NCBI GenBank assembly: GCA_965213885.1
Contig: OZ243919.1
Coordinates: forward strand, 3,038,001-3,102,000
Origin: VYFG01 sp965213885
GTDB taxonomy: Bacteria; Pseudomonadota; Gammaproteobacteria; Arenicellales; Poriferihabitantaceae
Reading direction: 5' to 3'
Length of the DNA stretch: 64,000 bases
The first letter of the stretch is position 1. Each line of letters begins with the position of its first letter. The notes beneath the pieces are model-generated. The model searched no databases. It was given only the letters and a program-made list of their open reading frames with translations, and was not told the DNA's origin. This document shows, piece by piece, positions 32,559-41,176 of the stretch. The position numbers and the translations under genes are program-made.

Positions 32559-33342
32559 GGCGGCCGCGGCCCTTGGCCTTGCGCTGGCCCTGCCGGCCGG
32601 CGCCGCGAAAATCGAGGCGGAAAGCGGCAATACGATTGCCCCGGTGGTGGAACTCTATACGTCGGAAGGCTGCAGCAGCTGCCCCCCGGCGGATGCCTGG
32701 ATCAGCCGGCTGGGCGGCACCCTGGGCAAGGGGCTTGAAGCGGTCCCCCTGGCCTTCCATGTCGACTACTGGAACTACCTCGGCTGGGAGGATCCGTTCT
32801 CCCAACCCGGGTTCACCGACCGCCAGCGCTTACTGGGCGCCCTGAACCGCCAGCGCACCATCTATACCCCCGAGTTTCTGGTCAGCGGCCGGGAAACCCG
32901 CGGCACCAGGGCGGTGGTGAAGGCCATACAGTCCGCCAATGACAGGGACGCCGCGGTGAAGGTCCGGCTGGTCGCGGGCCTGGCGGGGACCGGCCAGATC
33001 GACGCGGATGTCCGTGTCAGCGGAGATACCGGGGATTCGGAACTGTACCTCGCGGTGTACGAGAACGGCATCACCCGCCAGATCGGCGGCGGCGAAAACC
33101 ACGGCCGCACGCTGCACTACGACTTCGTGGTGCGCTATTTCCGCCGGGTGGCGCTGCTCGGTGAGGAAGGCCACAGGAACACCCACGCCATTCCCGTGGA
33201 TCCGGGCTGGAATACCGCCAACCTGGGGCTCGCCGTGCTGGTGATGGACCGGCGGTCCAGCGGCACCCGCCAGGCGCTCAGCACGCCGCTCGACCGGCTG
33301 TTCGCGGGAGGCCGGGACCGCGGCGCGGACGGCTCCGGCTGA
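32530..33342 (+). CDS. DUF1223 thioredoxin-like secreted protein
   Basis: A 270-residue protein with a signal peptide (residues 1-25, ending PAGAAK) and the DUF1223 motif VVELYTSEGCSSCPPADAWISRL near residue 40, an exposed CSSC-type redox pair. FHVDYWNYLGWEDPFSQPGFTDRQRLL and TPEFLVSGRE are also characteristic. The function of the family is not established. The ATG lies within the end of msrB and follows GGAGGTGGAAGG, a strong ribosome site, so it is coupled to msrB; a role in oxidative repair outside the cytoplasm is a fair guess. Confidence 0.85.
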   Translation: MRNIFPCLTRAAAALGLALALPAGAAKIEAESGNTIAPVVELYTSEGCSSCPPADAWISRLGGTLGKGLEAVPLAFHVDYWNYLGWEDPFSQPGFTDRQRLLGALNRQRTIYTPEFLVSGRETRGTRAVVKAIQSANDRDAAVKVRLVAGLAGTGQIDADVRVSGDTGDSELYLAVYENGITRQIGGGENHGRTLHYDFVVRYFRRVALLGEEGHRNTHAIPVDPGWNTANLGLAVLVMDRRSSGTRQALSTPLDRLFAGGRDRGADGSG

Positions 33343-33347
33343 GCGGA

Positions 33348-34517
33348 TCAGTCCCGGCGCAGCCTTTCATCCACCGCGATGGGGGTGGGGTAGCGCATGA
33401 CGATATACCAGGCGGAGACCACGAAGCTGATCAGCGTGGCGATCTGCACCAGCAGCGACGCGGCCTCGCTGATGAGCCCATGACCCGCGGCCACGAAGAC
33501 GATGAGCAGGGAAAACTCGCTCATCTGTCCGAGGCGGACACCGGTTTCCCAGGCCAGGTTGTTTGATTCCGACTGGCCCACCAGGGCGAAGCGGAACACC
33601 ACCGGTTTCAGCAGCAGGAGACCCGCGCCGATCAACGCCGCCGGCAGCAGCACGCCGGCGGCGGCATGGATGTCGAATCCCGCGCCGAGTCCGAAGAAGA
33701 ACATCACCAGAAAGAAATCCCGGAGCGACTTCAGGCTCTCCGCGATATACAGGGCCACCGGGCTGGTGGCGATGGCGATCCCGGCGATGAATGCGCCGAT
33801 CTCGTAGGAAAGGCCCAGGGTCTCCGACAGCTGGGCCATGGCAAGGCACCAGCCGATCGTGAGAAGGAACACGTACTCCTGGATGCGGTCGAATCGTACG
33901 AACAGCGGCATCAGTATCCATTTCTGGCCGAACCAGGCCACCCCGCAGACCGTTGGCAGCGCCGCAAGCAGCAGGGCGAAGTCCGCCAGCGGAACATCCC
34001 CCCGGCCCAGTCCGTGGATCACCAGCATCGTGATGATGGCGATCAGGTCCTGCAGCAGCAGGACGCTGATGATCACCTCGCCCGTGTGACGGTGGTGCAG
34101 CACGGTGGTGGGCAGCAGCTTGAGGCCGATGATGGTGCTGGAAAAGGAGGCCGCGACCCCGATGACCAGGACGTCGCCGAGGCCGAAGCCGAACAGCCAG
34201 GCCACGCCGCCGGCGGCGGCGCTGAACACGAAGGAACAGATCAGCGTTACCAGGGTGGTCTCGCGCAGCAGGTGAAGCAGCTTGCGGGGCGAGAGGTTCA
34301 GTCCGAGAAGGAACAGGAGGAAGATGATGCCGATGCGGGCGATGTCCTGAATCAGGTCCGCGTCCGTGACCAGCCTGAGGCCCCAGGGGCCGAGGATGAC
34401 GCCCAGGGCCAGGTAGGCGATCAGCATCGCCTGGCGCAGGTACAGCGCCACCGTCGCCAACAGCGCGGCACCGGCGAAAATCAGGAAGATGGAGAAAACG
34501 ATGCTGTGCTGATGCAT
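33348..34517 (-). CDS. Monovalent cation:proton antiporter-2 family transporter (KefB-like, membrane part only)
   Basis: A 389-residue protein with about 11-12 membrane helices and the CPA2 pattern: LALGVILGPWGLRLV, IGIIFLLFLLGLNLSPRKL, ASFSSTIIGLKLLP, EVIISVLLLQDLIAIITML (the Gln-Asp pair in the ion path), SYEIGAFIAGIAIATSP and FFLVMFFFGLGAGFD. It lacks the cytoplasmic RCK/TrkA-N domain of full-length KefB/KefC, so it is a short form. It is convergent with the DUF1223 gene (5 bases apart) and divergent from moaC. Confidence 0.88.
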   Translation of the reverse strand: MHQHSIVFSIFLIFAGAALLATVALYLRQAMLIAYLALGVILGPWGLRLVTDADLIQDIARIGIIFLLFLLGLNLSPRKLLHLLRETTLVTLICSFVFSAAAGGVAWLFGFGLGDVLVIGVAASFSSTIIGLKLLPTTVLHHRHTGEVIISVLLLQDLIAIITMLVIHGLGRGDVPLADFALLLAALPTVCGVAWFGQKWILMPLFVRFDRIQEYVFLLTIGWCLAMAQLSETLGLSYEIGAFIAGIAIATSPVALYIAESLKSLRDFFLVMFFFGLGAGFDIHAAAGVLLPAALIGAGLLLLKPVVFRFALVGQSESNNLAWETGVRLGQMSEFSLLIVFVAAGHGLISEAASLLVQIATLISFVVSAWYIVMRYPTPIAVDERLRRD

Positions 34518-34569
34518 GCTGGTTTCCGGGCACGACCGCGAATCAGGCCGGATTTGGCATTACAATAGC

Positions 34570-35094
34570 ATGAACGGTCAATCCGGAACCCGGCAATCCG
34601 ACGTGACAGACGACGAGCAGACACTGACCCACTTCAATACGGACGGCGATGTGCACATGGTGGACGTGGGCGCCAAAACGGCGTCGCGGCGTTGCGCCGT
34701 GGCCGAAGGCAGCATCCGGATGCTGCCCCGGACCCTGGCGATGATCGCCAGGGGCAACCACAGGAAGGGCGATGTGCTCGCGGTGGCGCGGGTGGCGGGC
34801 ATCATGGCGGTGAAAAGGACTGCGGATCTGGTGCCGCTCTGTCACCCGATCATGCTGACCCGGATCGACCTGGCACTGGAAATCCGGCAGGAAGCCAACG
34901 CCGTCCACTGCACGGTCACCGCAGAGACCACGGAACGGACCGGCGTCGAAATGGAGGCGCTGACCGGCGTCCAGGTCGCGCTACTGACTGTGTACGACAT
35001 GTGCAAGTCCGTGGACCGGGGCATGGAGATGGGGGATATCCGCCTGGTGCACAAGTCCGGCGGCAAATCCGGAGAATGGAACCGGGCGGGGTGA
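34570..35094 (+). CDS. moaC: Cyclic pyranopterin monophosphate synthase MoaC
   Basis: Makes cyclic pyranopterin monophosphate in molybdenum-cofactor synthesis. The core TLTHFNTDGDVHMVDVGAKTASRRCAVAEG, KRTADLVPLCHPIMLTRIDL, TERTGVEMEALTGVQVALLTVYDMCKSVDR and KSGGKSG is complete and normal. The frame opens with ATG at 34570, but a TACAAT -10-like box ends only 3 bases before it. If that box is used, translation would begin at the GTG at 34603, which suits the usual short N-terminus. moeA follows with a 4-base overlap (GTGA). Confidence 0.94.
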   Translation: MNGQSGTRQSDVTDDEQTLTHFNTDGDVHMVDVGAKTASRRCAVAEGSIRMLPRTLAMIARGNHRKGDVLAVARVAGIMAVKRTADLVPLCHPIMLTRIDLALEIRQEANAVHCTVTAETTERTGVEMEALTGVQVALLTVYDMCKSVDRGMEMGDIRLVHKSGGKSGEWNRAG

Positions 35095-36383
35095 GGGAGG
35101 CAGGCGCGCCCGTGGACAGTTCGAGACCGGTGGACCCGCAGCCCGATCCAAGCTGCGATTTCGATCCCACATCCATCGGCGCCACGGAAGCCATGGAACG
35201 GATCCTGGCGGCGGTCAGACCGGTCACGCAGGTGGAGAGGGTGAACCTGCGCGCCGCTCTCGGCCGGGTGATCGCGCAGGATGTGCTGAGCCGGGTTCAG
35301 GTGCCCAACCACACCAATTCCGCCATGGATGGATACGCGCTGTCGGGCGATGCTCTTCCCGCCGACGGGGAACGCACGTTCGACATGGTGGGCGTTGCCT
35401 TTGCCGGCCAGCCCTTTCGCGGACCCGTCGGCGAAGGGCAATGCGTGCGCATCATGACCGGCGCGGTGATGCCCGAGGGCACCGACACCGTGGTGATGCA
35501 GGAGCGGGTCGCGCTCCAGGGCGACGCCGTCACCGTGGGGCATCGCGAAAAGGCGGGTTCGAACGTGCGCATGGCGGGCGAGGACCTGGAGGTAGGCGAC
35601 CTGGCCATCGCGGCGGGGACCCGCGTGGGACCGTCTCACCTCGGACTTGCCGCCTCGCTGGGGTTCTCCGAACTGCCGGTGTTCCGCCGTCCGAGGGTCG
35701 CGTTCTTCTCCAACGGCGATGAACTGCGCTCCGTGGGCGAGCCCATCGAAATCGGCGAACTCTACGATTCCAACCGCTACACGCTCTACGGGATGCTCAC
35801 CGAGGCCGGCGCGGAGATGGTGGATCTCGGTATCGTGCGGGATGATCCCGGCGACATCCGCCGGGCGTTCGAGGATGCCGCCGCCTGCGCGGATGTGGTG
35901 GTTACCTCGGCCGGGGCCTCCGTGGGTGAGGCGGACTACGTCAAGGACACCCTGAGGGAACTCGGTGCGGCGACTTTCTGGAAGGTGGCCATCAAGCCCG
36001 GCCGGCCCCTGTCGTTCGGAACGGTGGGCGGCGCGTATTTCTTCGGCCTCCCGGGCAACCCGGTCTCGGTCATGGTGACGTTCGAGATCTTCGTCCGGGC
36101 CGCGCTCAGGAAACTGTCCGGGGAGCATGCTCCCGGCCGTCTTTGCATGCGGGTGCCCACCCTGTCGAAGCTCAGGAAGCGGCCCGGACGCATGGAATAC
36201 CAGCGGGGCATCCTGGGCCAGGACGGGGAGGGCCGTACCGTGGTCCACTCCACCGGGGACCAGGGCTCCGGGATACTCCATTCCATGAGTGTTGCCAACT
36301 GCTACATCATACTCCCCGACGAATCGGACGGGGCCGACCCGGGGGACCTGGTAGAGGTGCAGCCCTTCGCGTCGGCCATCTGA
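35091..36383 (+). CDS. moeA: Molybdopterin molybdenumtransferase MoeA
   Basis: A 430-residue protein that inserts molybdate into adenylylated molybdopterin. Domains in order: the extended N-terminal part with NHTNSAMDGYAL, RIMTGAVMPEGTDTVVMQE, then the MoaB-like domain VAFFSNGDELRSVG, ELYDSNRYTLYGML, DVVVTSAGASVGEADYVKD, KPGRPLSFG and YFFGLPGNPVSVMVTFE, and the C-terminal beta domain. GTG at 35091 overlaps the moaC stop (GTGA), giving tight coupling. A GTG start is supported because no ATG exists before the conserved region. Confidence 0.94.
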   Translation: MREAGAPVDSSRPVDPQPDPSCDFDPTSIGATEAMERILAAVRPVTQVERVNLRAALGRVIAQDVLSRVQVPNHTNSAMDGYALSGDALPADGERTFDMVGVAFAGQPFRGPVGEGQCVRIMTGAVMPEGTDTVVMQERVALQGDAVTVGHREKAGSNVRMAGEDLEVGDLAIAAGTRVGPSHLGLAASLGFSELPVFRRPRVAFFSNGDELRSVGEPIEIGELYDSNRYTLYGMLTEAGAEMVDLGIVRDDPGDIRRAFEDAAACADVVVTSAGASVGEADYVKDTLRELGAATFWKVAIKPGRPLSFGTVGGAYFFGLPGNPVSVMVTFEIFVRAALRKLSGEHAPGRLCMRVPTLSKLRKRPGRMEYQRGILGQDGEGRTVVHSTGDQGSGILHSMSVANCYIILPDESDGADPGDLVEVQPFASAI

Positions 36384-36390
36384 TCACGCA

Positions 36391-36942
36391 ATGCGCTCGG
36401 ATATCGACCGCTGGAACCGGAAATACGCCGGCGGCGCCGGTTCGGTCGATCCTGCGGGAGAGCCGGAACTGGCGGTCGCGGCATCCGCGCTTCCCGGGCG
36501 GGGCCTGGCCCTGGAACTGGCCTGCGGCAGGGGCGCCAACGCACTGTATCTCGCCCGGCTCGGTTACGAGGTGATCGCCGTGGACTGCGCCATCAACGGG
36601 CTCGGGGCCTGCAACCGTACGGCGAGACGCCTCGGACTCCCGGTGTACCCGGTCGTGATGGACCTCGAGCGTGCGGTGCTGCCGCCGGGCCGGTTCCGCC
36701 TGGTCTGCGTGGTGCGGTACCTGAACCGGGGGCTCTTCCCGGCCCTGGCCGAGGCGCTGGCGCCGGGCGGGATCCTGTTCTACAAGACCTTCAACGGCCG
36801 GCACCTTGAGGACCGCCGCGGGTTCAACCCGGGCTATGTGCTCGAGGACGGGGAACTGGAACGCGCCTTCTCCGCACTCGAGCGGCTTGCGGGGGACGAG
36901 TCGGGGACCACCTCCTGGATCCTGGCCCGGGCAGCGCAATAG
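36391..36942 (+). CDS. Class I SAM-dependent methyltransferase (TehB-like)
   Basis: A 183-residue protein with the SAM-binding strand GLALELACGRGANALYLARLGYEVIAVDCAI (motif I, acidic residue of motif II) and FRLVCVVRYLNRGLFPALAEALAPGGILFYKTFN (motif IV and post-motif). The YLNR segment and short length resemble TehB/tellurite-resistance-type or thiopurine-like methyltransferases. It begins 7 bases after the moeA stop, so it is cotranscribed, but a role in cofactor synthesis is not established. Confidence 0.82.
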   Translation: MRSDIDRWNRKYAGGAGSVDPAGEPELAVAASALPGRGLALELACGRGANALYLARLGYEVIAVDCAINGLGACNRTARRLGLPVYPVVMDLERAVLPPGRFRLVCVVRYLNRGLFPALAEALAPGGILFYKTFNGRHLEDRRGFNPGYVLEDGELERAFSALERLAGDESGTTSWILARAAQ

Positions 36943-37103
36943 CCTGGGCCGGCGCCGTCCGCTCCCGGTGACAGGCCATCCCGGGCCGCAGGTCCGGCGG
37001 TGCCCGGCGGGGCCGCCCCATACCCATCCCGTCATGGTGCGATGGGCACAAAGCGCTTAGACTATCGGCATTTTGGCCCGGCCGTTCACGGTTCACACAG
37101 TCC

Positions 37104-38819
37104 ATGCGTACCACACAGCACCTGCTCGCCACCCTGAAGGAAGTTCCCGCCGATGCCGAGATCATCAGCCACCGGTTGATGCTCCGGGCCGGACTGATCC
37201 GCCGCACAGCTGCGGGCATCTACAGCTGGTTGCCCGTGGGCAAACGGATCCTGAACAAGGTCGAGGCCATCGTGCGCGAGGAAATGAACCGCGCCGGTGC
37301 CCAGGAGGTCCTGATGCCCGGCGTGCACCCCGCGGAGCTCTGGCAGGCTTCCGGACGATGGGAAAAGTACGGGCCCGAGCTCCTGCGCATCCGGGACCGG
37401 CATCAGCGTGACTACTGTCTCAGTCCGACTCACGAGGAGGTGATCACCGAACTGGCACGCAACGAGATACGCAGCTACCGCCAGCTCCCCGCCAATTTCT
37501 ACCAGATCCAGACCAAGTTCCGGGACGAGATCAGGCCCCGGTTCGGCATCATGCGGGCCCGGGAATTCATCATGAAGGACGCCTATTCCTTCAACATCGA
37601 TTTCGACTCCCTGCTTGAGTCCTACCGGGAGATGTACGACGCCTATGTCCGGATTTTCGACCGCCTGGGGCTCGAGTACCGCGCGGTGGTGGCGGACAAC
37701 GGCAGCATTGGCGGTGAAGGCTCCCATGAATTCCATGTTCTCGCCTCTTCCGGCGAGGACGCCATCGTGTTCTCCGACGGCGGACCCTATGCCGCCAACC
37801 TGGAGAAGGCCGAGACCGTGGAACCGGGGCCCGCACCGCCGCCTTCCGAGGACCTGCGCCTGGTGGACACGCCCGGCATCAGGACCATCAGGGCGCTGGT
37901 GGAGGGGTTCGGCCTGCCCATCGAAAAAACCATCAAGACACTGGTGGTGGAGGCCGCGGCGGGCAGCGGCCACCGGCTTGTCGCCCTCCTGGTTCGCGGC
38001 GACCACGAACTGAACCTCGTCAAGGCCCAGAAGCTGGACCTGGTGGCCGAGCCGCTCAGAATGGCAACCGAGGAGGAAATTCGCGACGCCATTGGCGCCG
38101 GGCCGGGCTCCCTCGGGCCGGTGGGCCTGCCCATCGCGGTCGTCACCGACCGCGAGGTGGCGGCCCTGGCCGACTTCGGCGCCGGCGCCAACATCGACGA
38201 CAAGCACCATTTCGGGATCAACTGGGGCCGCGACGTGGAGCTTGGGCAGGTGGCCGATCTGCGCAACGTGGTGGAGGGCGATCCAAGTCCCGACGGCCGG
38301 GGCCGGCTGACCATCGCCCGCGGCATCGAGGTCGGCCACATCTTCCAGCTCGGCACCATGTATTCCGAGGCCCTCGGCGCCACCGTGCTGGATGCAAAGG
38401 GCAGGAGCGTGCCGATGTTCATGGGCTGCTACGGCATCGGCGTCACCCGGGTGGTGGCCGCCGCCATCGAGCAGAACCATGACGACCGGGGCATTATCTG
38501 GCCGGAATCCATCGCGCCCTGGTCGGTGGCCATCGTGCCCATCGGCTACGCCAAGTCCGCGCGGGTGCGCGAAACCGTCGAGAGCCTCCACGAACGCCTG
38601 GAGGCCGCGGGCCTGGAAGTACTGCTGGACGACCGCGACGAACGGCCCGGGGTGATGTTCGCCGACATGGAACTGATCGGCATCCCCCATCGCCTCACCG
38701 TGGGCGACCGCGGCCTCGAGCGGGGCGTCGTGGAATACCGGCATCGCGCGGACGGCCGGGAGCAGGAGATTCCGCTGGATGATGTCGGAGCCGTGCTGGC
38801 GGAACTCCGTGCCGCCTGA
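37104..38819 (+). CDS. proS: Prolyl-tRNA synthetase with editing domain
   Basis: A 571-residue class II synthetase. Visible blocks: HRLMLRAGLIRRTAAGIYSWLPVGKRIL, the motif 2 region GPELLRIRDRHQRDYCLSPTHEEV, IMKDAYSFNIDFDSL (motif 2 end), the inserted YbaK-like editing domain at about residues 225-390 (GIRTIRALVEGFGLPIEKTIKTLV), motif 3 MFMGCYGIGVTRVVAAAIEQ, and the anticodon-binding domain from about 475. This is the long bacterial type that edits Ala-tRNA(Pro). A TAGACT box at 37058-37063 may be its -10. Confidence 0.96.
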   Translation: MRTTQHLLATLKEVPADAEIISHRLMLRAGLIRRTAAGIYSWLPVGKRILNKVEAIVREEMNRAGAQEVLMPGVHPAELWQASGRWEKYGPELLRIRDRHQRDYCLSPTHEEVITELARNEIRSYRQLPANFYQIQTKFRDEIRPRFGIMRAREFIMKDAYSFNIDFDSLLESYREMYDAYVRIFDRLGLEYRAVVADNGSIGGEGSHEFHVLASSGEDAIVFSDGGPYAANLEKAETVEPGPAPPPSEDLRLVDTPGIRTIRALVEGFGLPIEKTIKTLVVEAAAGSGHRLVALLVRGDHELNLVKAQKLDLVAEPLRMATEEEIRDAIGAGPGSLGPVGLPIAVVTDREVAALADFGAGANIDDKHHFGINWGRDVELGQVADLRNVVEGDPSPDGRGRLTIARGIEVGHIFQLGTMYSEALGATVLDAKGRSVPMFMGCYGIGVTRVVAAAIEQNHDDRGIIWPESIAPWSVAIVPIGYAKSARVRETVESLHERLEAAGLEVLLDDRDERPGVMFADMELIGIPHRLTVGDRGLERGVVEYRHRADGREQEIPLDDVGAVLAELRAA

Positions 38820-38831
38820 TCCGCCCGCGGA

Positions 38832-38859
38832 TTGCCCCGCCCGCCTGATCGACTATACT
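38832..38859 (+). promoter_or_regulatory. Candidate sigma-70 promoter for the flavin reductase gene
   Basis: TTGCCC (38832-38837) and TATACT (38854-38859) are 16 bases apart, 33 bases before the ATG at 38893 and just after the proS stop. The -10 differs from consensus in one position and the -35 in two. A short ATCCG/CGGAT hairpin at the proS end overlaps its upstream side. Confidence 0.45.
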
Positions 38860-38892
38860 TCCGCAGCTTCAGACCATCCCGACCAACGAAAC

Positions 38893-39507
38893 ATGCTGAT
38901 CGACTTCTCCACGATGAAGCCCGCGGATGTGTACTTCATCATGACCCAGTCCGTGCTGCCGCGTCCCATTGCCTGGGTGCTGTCGGAAAACGACGGCGGA
39001 GACTACAACCTCGCACCCTTCTCCTACTTCAACGCCGTTGCCTCGGATCCGCCCATCGTCGTGTTTTCCGTGGGCATGCTGGATGACGGCGGTCCGAAGA
39101 ACACCACCACCAACATCCGCAAGCGGCCGCACTTTACCGTCAACATCGCCAGCGTCAGCCAGCTGCCGGTCCTGAACCAGACTTCCGCGACCCTGCCCTA
39201 CGGGGAGTCGGAGGTGAACGCCAACGGCATCGAGCTGGCCGGGGTGGACGGGTTCCCGATGCCGAGGGTGGCGGATTCCAGGATCGTGCTCATGTGCCGG
39301 CGCCATGACATCCGGAAAATCGGCAACGCCGACCAGATGCTGATCTTCGGCGAGATCGAATCCGTGTACGTGGCGGACGACTGCGTGGAGGTCAATGAAA
39401 AGGGCCGCATCAAGATTCACGCCGACTGTGTTGAGCCCCTGGCCCGTCTCGGCGCCGGCGAGTACGCCACCTTCGGGGAGATTCTCCAGGCCAGGCGGCC
39501 CGCCTGA
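38893..39507 (+). CDS. Flavin reductase-like FMN-binding split-barrel protein
   Basis: A 204-residue protein with the flavin-reductase domain: SVLPRPIAWVLSENDGGDYNLAPFSYFNAVASDPPIVVFSVG, where PRPIAWV and NLAPFSYFN contact FMN, followed by KNTTTNIRKRPHFTVNIAS and FGEIESVYVADDCV. Members reduce flavins for monooxygenases or bind FMN themselves. No monooxygenase partner is adjacent. The start at 38893 fits the domain boundary and the upstream promoter candidate. It is convergent with the DsbA-like gene across a hairpin. Confidence 0.85.
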   Translation: MLIDFSTMKPADVYFIMTQSVLPRPIAWVLSENDGGDYNLAPFSYFNAVASDPPIVVFSVGMLDDGGPKNTTTNIRKRPHFTVNIASVSQLPVLNQTSATLPYGESEVNANGIELAGVDGFPMPRVADSRIVLMCRRHDIRKIGNADQMLIFGEIESVYVADDCVEVNEKGRIKIHADCVEPLARLGAGEYATFGEILQARRPA

Positions 39508-39534
39508 CGGACGCCGCCCGCGGGCGGCATCCGT
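39507..39534. terminator. GC-rich hairpin between convergent genes
   Basis: ACGGA-C-GCCGCCC, loop GC, GGGCGGC-A-TCCGT: 12 paired bases with one mismatch, starting at the stop codon of the flavin reductase gene and ending 3 bases before the stop of the DsbA-like gene. It is symmetrical, so it could end transcripts from both sides. There is no T-run, so intrinsic termination would be weak. Confidence 0.5.
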
Positions 39535-39536
39535 GC

Positions 39537-40181
39537 TCAGGGGGCCTCAAGCAGGTCCAGCACCCGTGCCCCCATCCTGGCGGGCTCCGTGAAATTCACC
39601 TCGATTTCCTGCGCCCGGCCGTCGCCCGCCAGGACCAGGGAGGGAAATCCACGGATGCCCAGGCGCCGCACCAGGGCCATCTCGGCATCGTGGACGGCGC
39701 AGGTTTCCGCAGCGTCCAGGTCGGCCTCGAAGCGGCCCGTATCCAGTCCGATTTCCCCAGCCAGCGCCACCAGGGTGTCCCGCTCGGAAGGGTTGCGCGC
39801 GTCCAGGTAATAGGCCCGCTGGACCGCCCGGACCATGGCGTCGTCACAGGCCTCGCCCTGTTCCCGCGCGGCGATCACGGCCCGGCAGGCCGGCCAGGTG
39901 GAACGGCGGGGCCGGCAGCGGGTCCAGAAATCGAAATTGAACCGGGTGCCCGGCACCTGCTGCCGGATCGCCGACCAGGTCTGCTGCAGATGGCGCTGCA
40001 TCGGCACCGGCATGGGTTCGTCGCTGTCGGGGGCGAGCCCGCCAAGCAGCCTGCGGATGCGAAGCCGCTCCCGGCCGGGCGGCCCAAGGGATTCCCCGAG
40101 CGCCTCCCAGGCCGGCGCGAACGCCCAGCACCAGGAGCACATCGGGTCGTGGGCGTAGTACAGCGTCGCCTGTTCCGTCAT
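39537..40181 (-). CDS. DsbA-superfamily thiol oxidoreductase, cytoplasmic type
   Basis: A 214-residue protein with a thioredoxin fold opened by LYYAHDPMCSWCWAFAPAWEAL: the CSWC active site sits near residue 15, without a signal peptide. A helical insert follows, and the closing cis-Pro strand is IRGFPSLVLAGDG. This matches the DsbA-like/FrnE-type proteins annotated as predicted protein-disulfide isomerases. Physiological substrate unknown. It begins 35 bases after the SDR gene on the same strand, so they may be cotranscribed. Confidence 0.83.
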   Translation of the reverse strand: MTEQATLYYAHDPMCSWCWAFAPAWEALGESLGPPGRERLRIRRLLGGLAPDSDEPMPVPMQRHLQQTWSAIRQQVPGTRFNFDFWTRCRPRRSTWPACRAVIAAREQGEACDDAMVRAVQRAYYLDARNPSERDTLVALAGEIGLDTGRFEADLDAAETCAVHDAEMALVRRLGIRGFPSLVLAGDGRAQEIEVNFTEPARMGARVLDLLEAP

Positions 40182-40215
40182 CTCATCTCGCCGCTTGCGT
40201 TCACGTCCCGGCCGC

Positions 40216-40977
40216 TCACCGCCCCCCGGTGACGTCCACCAGGGCGCCGGTCAGGTAGGAAGCCTCGTCCGAAAGCAGCCACAGGATGGTGTGCGCAACC
40301 TCCTGCGGGCTGCCGCCACGCCGCATCGGCACCATGGGCGCCACCCGCTCCACCCTTCCCGGCTCCCCGCCGCTGGCGTGGATCCCGGTTTCGATGATGC
40401 CCGGGCGCACGGCATTCACCCGGATGCCCTCGTCGGCGACCTCCTTCGACAGCCCCAGGGTCATGGTGTCGATGGCGCCCTTGGAAGCGGCGTAGTCGAT
40501 GTATTCATGGGGCGCGCCGATGCGGGATGCGGCGGAAGACACGTTGACGATGGCCCCCCCTTTGCCGCCCCGGCCCGTGGCCATTCGCCTGACCGCCTCC
40601 CGGGCACAGAGAAAGCTGCCGCGCACGTTGACCGCGAACACCCGGTCAATGCGTTCCGGTGGCATGTCCACCAGTTCCATCTGGCCTTCCAGGATGCCGG
40701 CATTGTTGACCAGTGCCGTGAGCGGGCCGGGCTCTCCCGACGCGGCTTCAAACAGGCGGACGACATCGGCCTCGACGCTGACATCCGCCTGGACGGGACG
40801 TACCACCCCGCCGTCCGCAGAGGCCCTTGCGGCCACCTCCTGCGCCCCTTCCCGACTTTCGCGGTAACCCAGCACCACTCGATAGCCCCGCTGTGCCGCC
40901 AGCAGGCACACGGCGGCGCCGATTCCCCGGCTCCCGCCAGTCACCACCATCACCGGCGGTGTCATGTCTTTATTCAT
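40216..40977 (-). CDS. Short-chain dehydrogenase/reductase (SDR family)
   Basis: A 253-residue classical SDR: the nucleotide-binding VVTGGSRGIGAAVCLLAA, NNAG within ALVNNAGILEGQ, the catalytic Ser region IVNVSSAASRIGA, YIDYAASKGAI with Tyr and Lys, and NAVRPGIIET. YRVVLGYRESRE after the first strand suggests NADP(H) use (basic residues). FabG-like, but no fatty-acid genes are adjacent. The ATG lies at the edge of an AT-rich segment carrying hipBA. Confidence 0.88.
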   Translation of the reverse strand: MNKDMTPPVMVVTGGSRGIGAAVCLLAAQRGYRVVLGYRESREGAQEVAARASADGGVVRPVQADVSVEADVVRLFEAASGEPGPLTALVNNAGILEGQMELVDMPPERIDRVFAVNVRGSFLCAREAVRRMATGRGGKGGAIVNVSSAASRIGAPHEYIDYAASKGAIDTMTLGLSKEVADEGIRVNAVRPGIIETGIHASGGEPGRVERVAPMVPMRRGGSPQEVAHTILWLLSDEASYLTGALVDVTGGR

Positions 40978-41176
40978 GGTGTTTCAGTCGTGGTTGCAAT
41001 AATGATCACCCGCCCATGGTATTGGTTATTCGTGAGGGTGAACAGCGGGCATCTTTATGTTGCTGATGTAGTTCGAGTGCACACATAGTGTTTCCACCAT
41101 GTCCACAGGCGCTTTTCAATGGTTCTGGCTTATTCAAGCTGCAGCATTTCTTGCTCTTGTATTTCATGGCAGCGAA

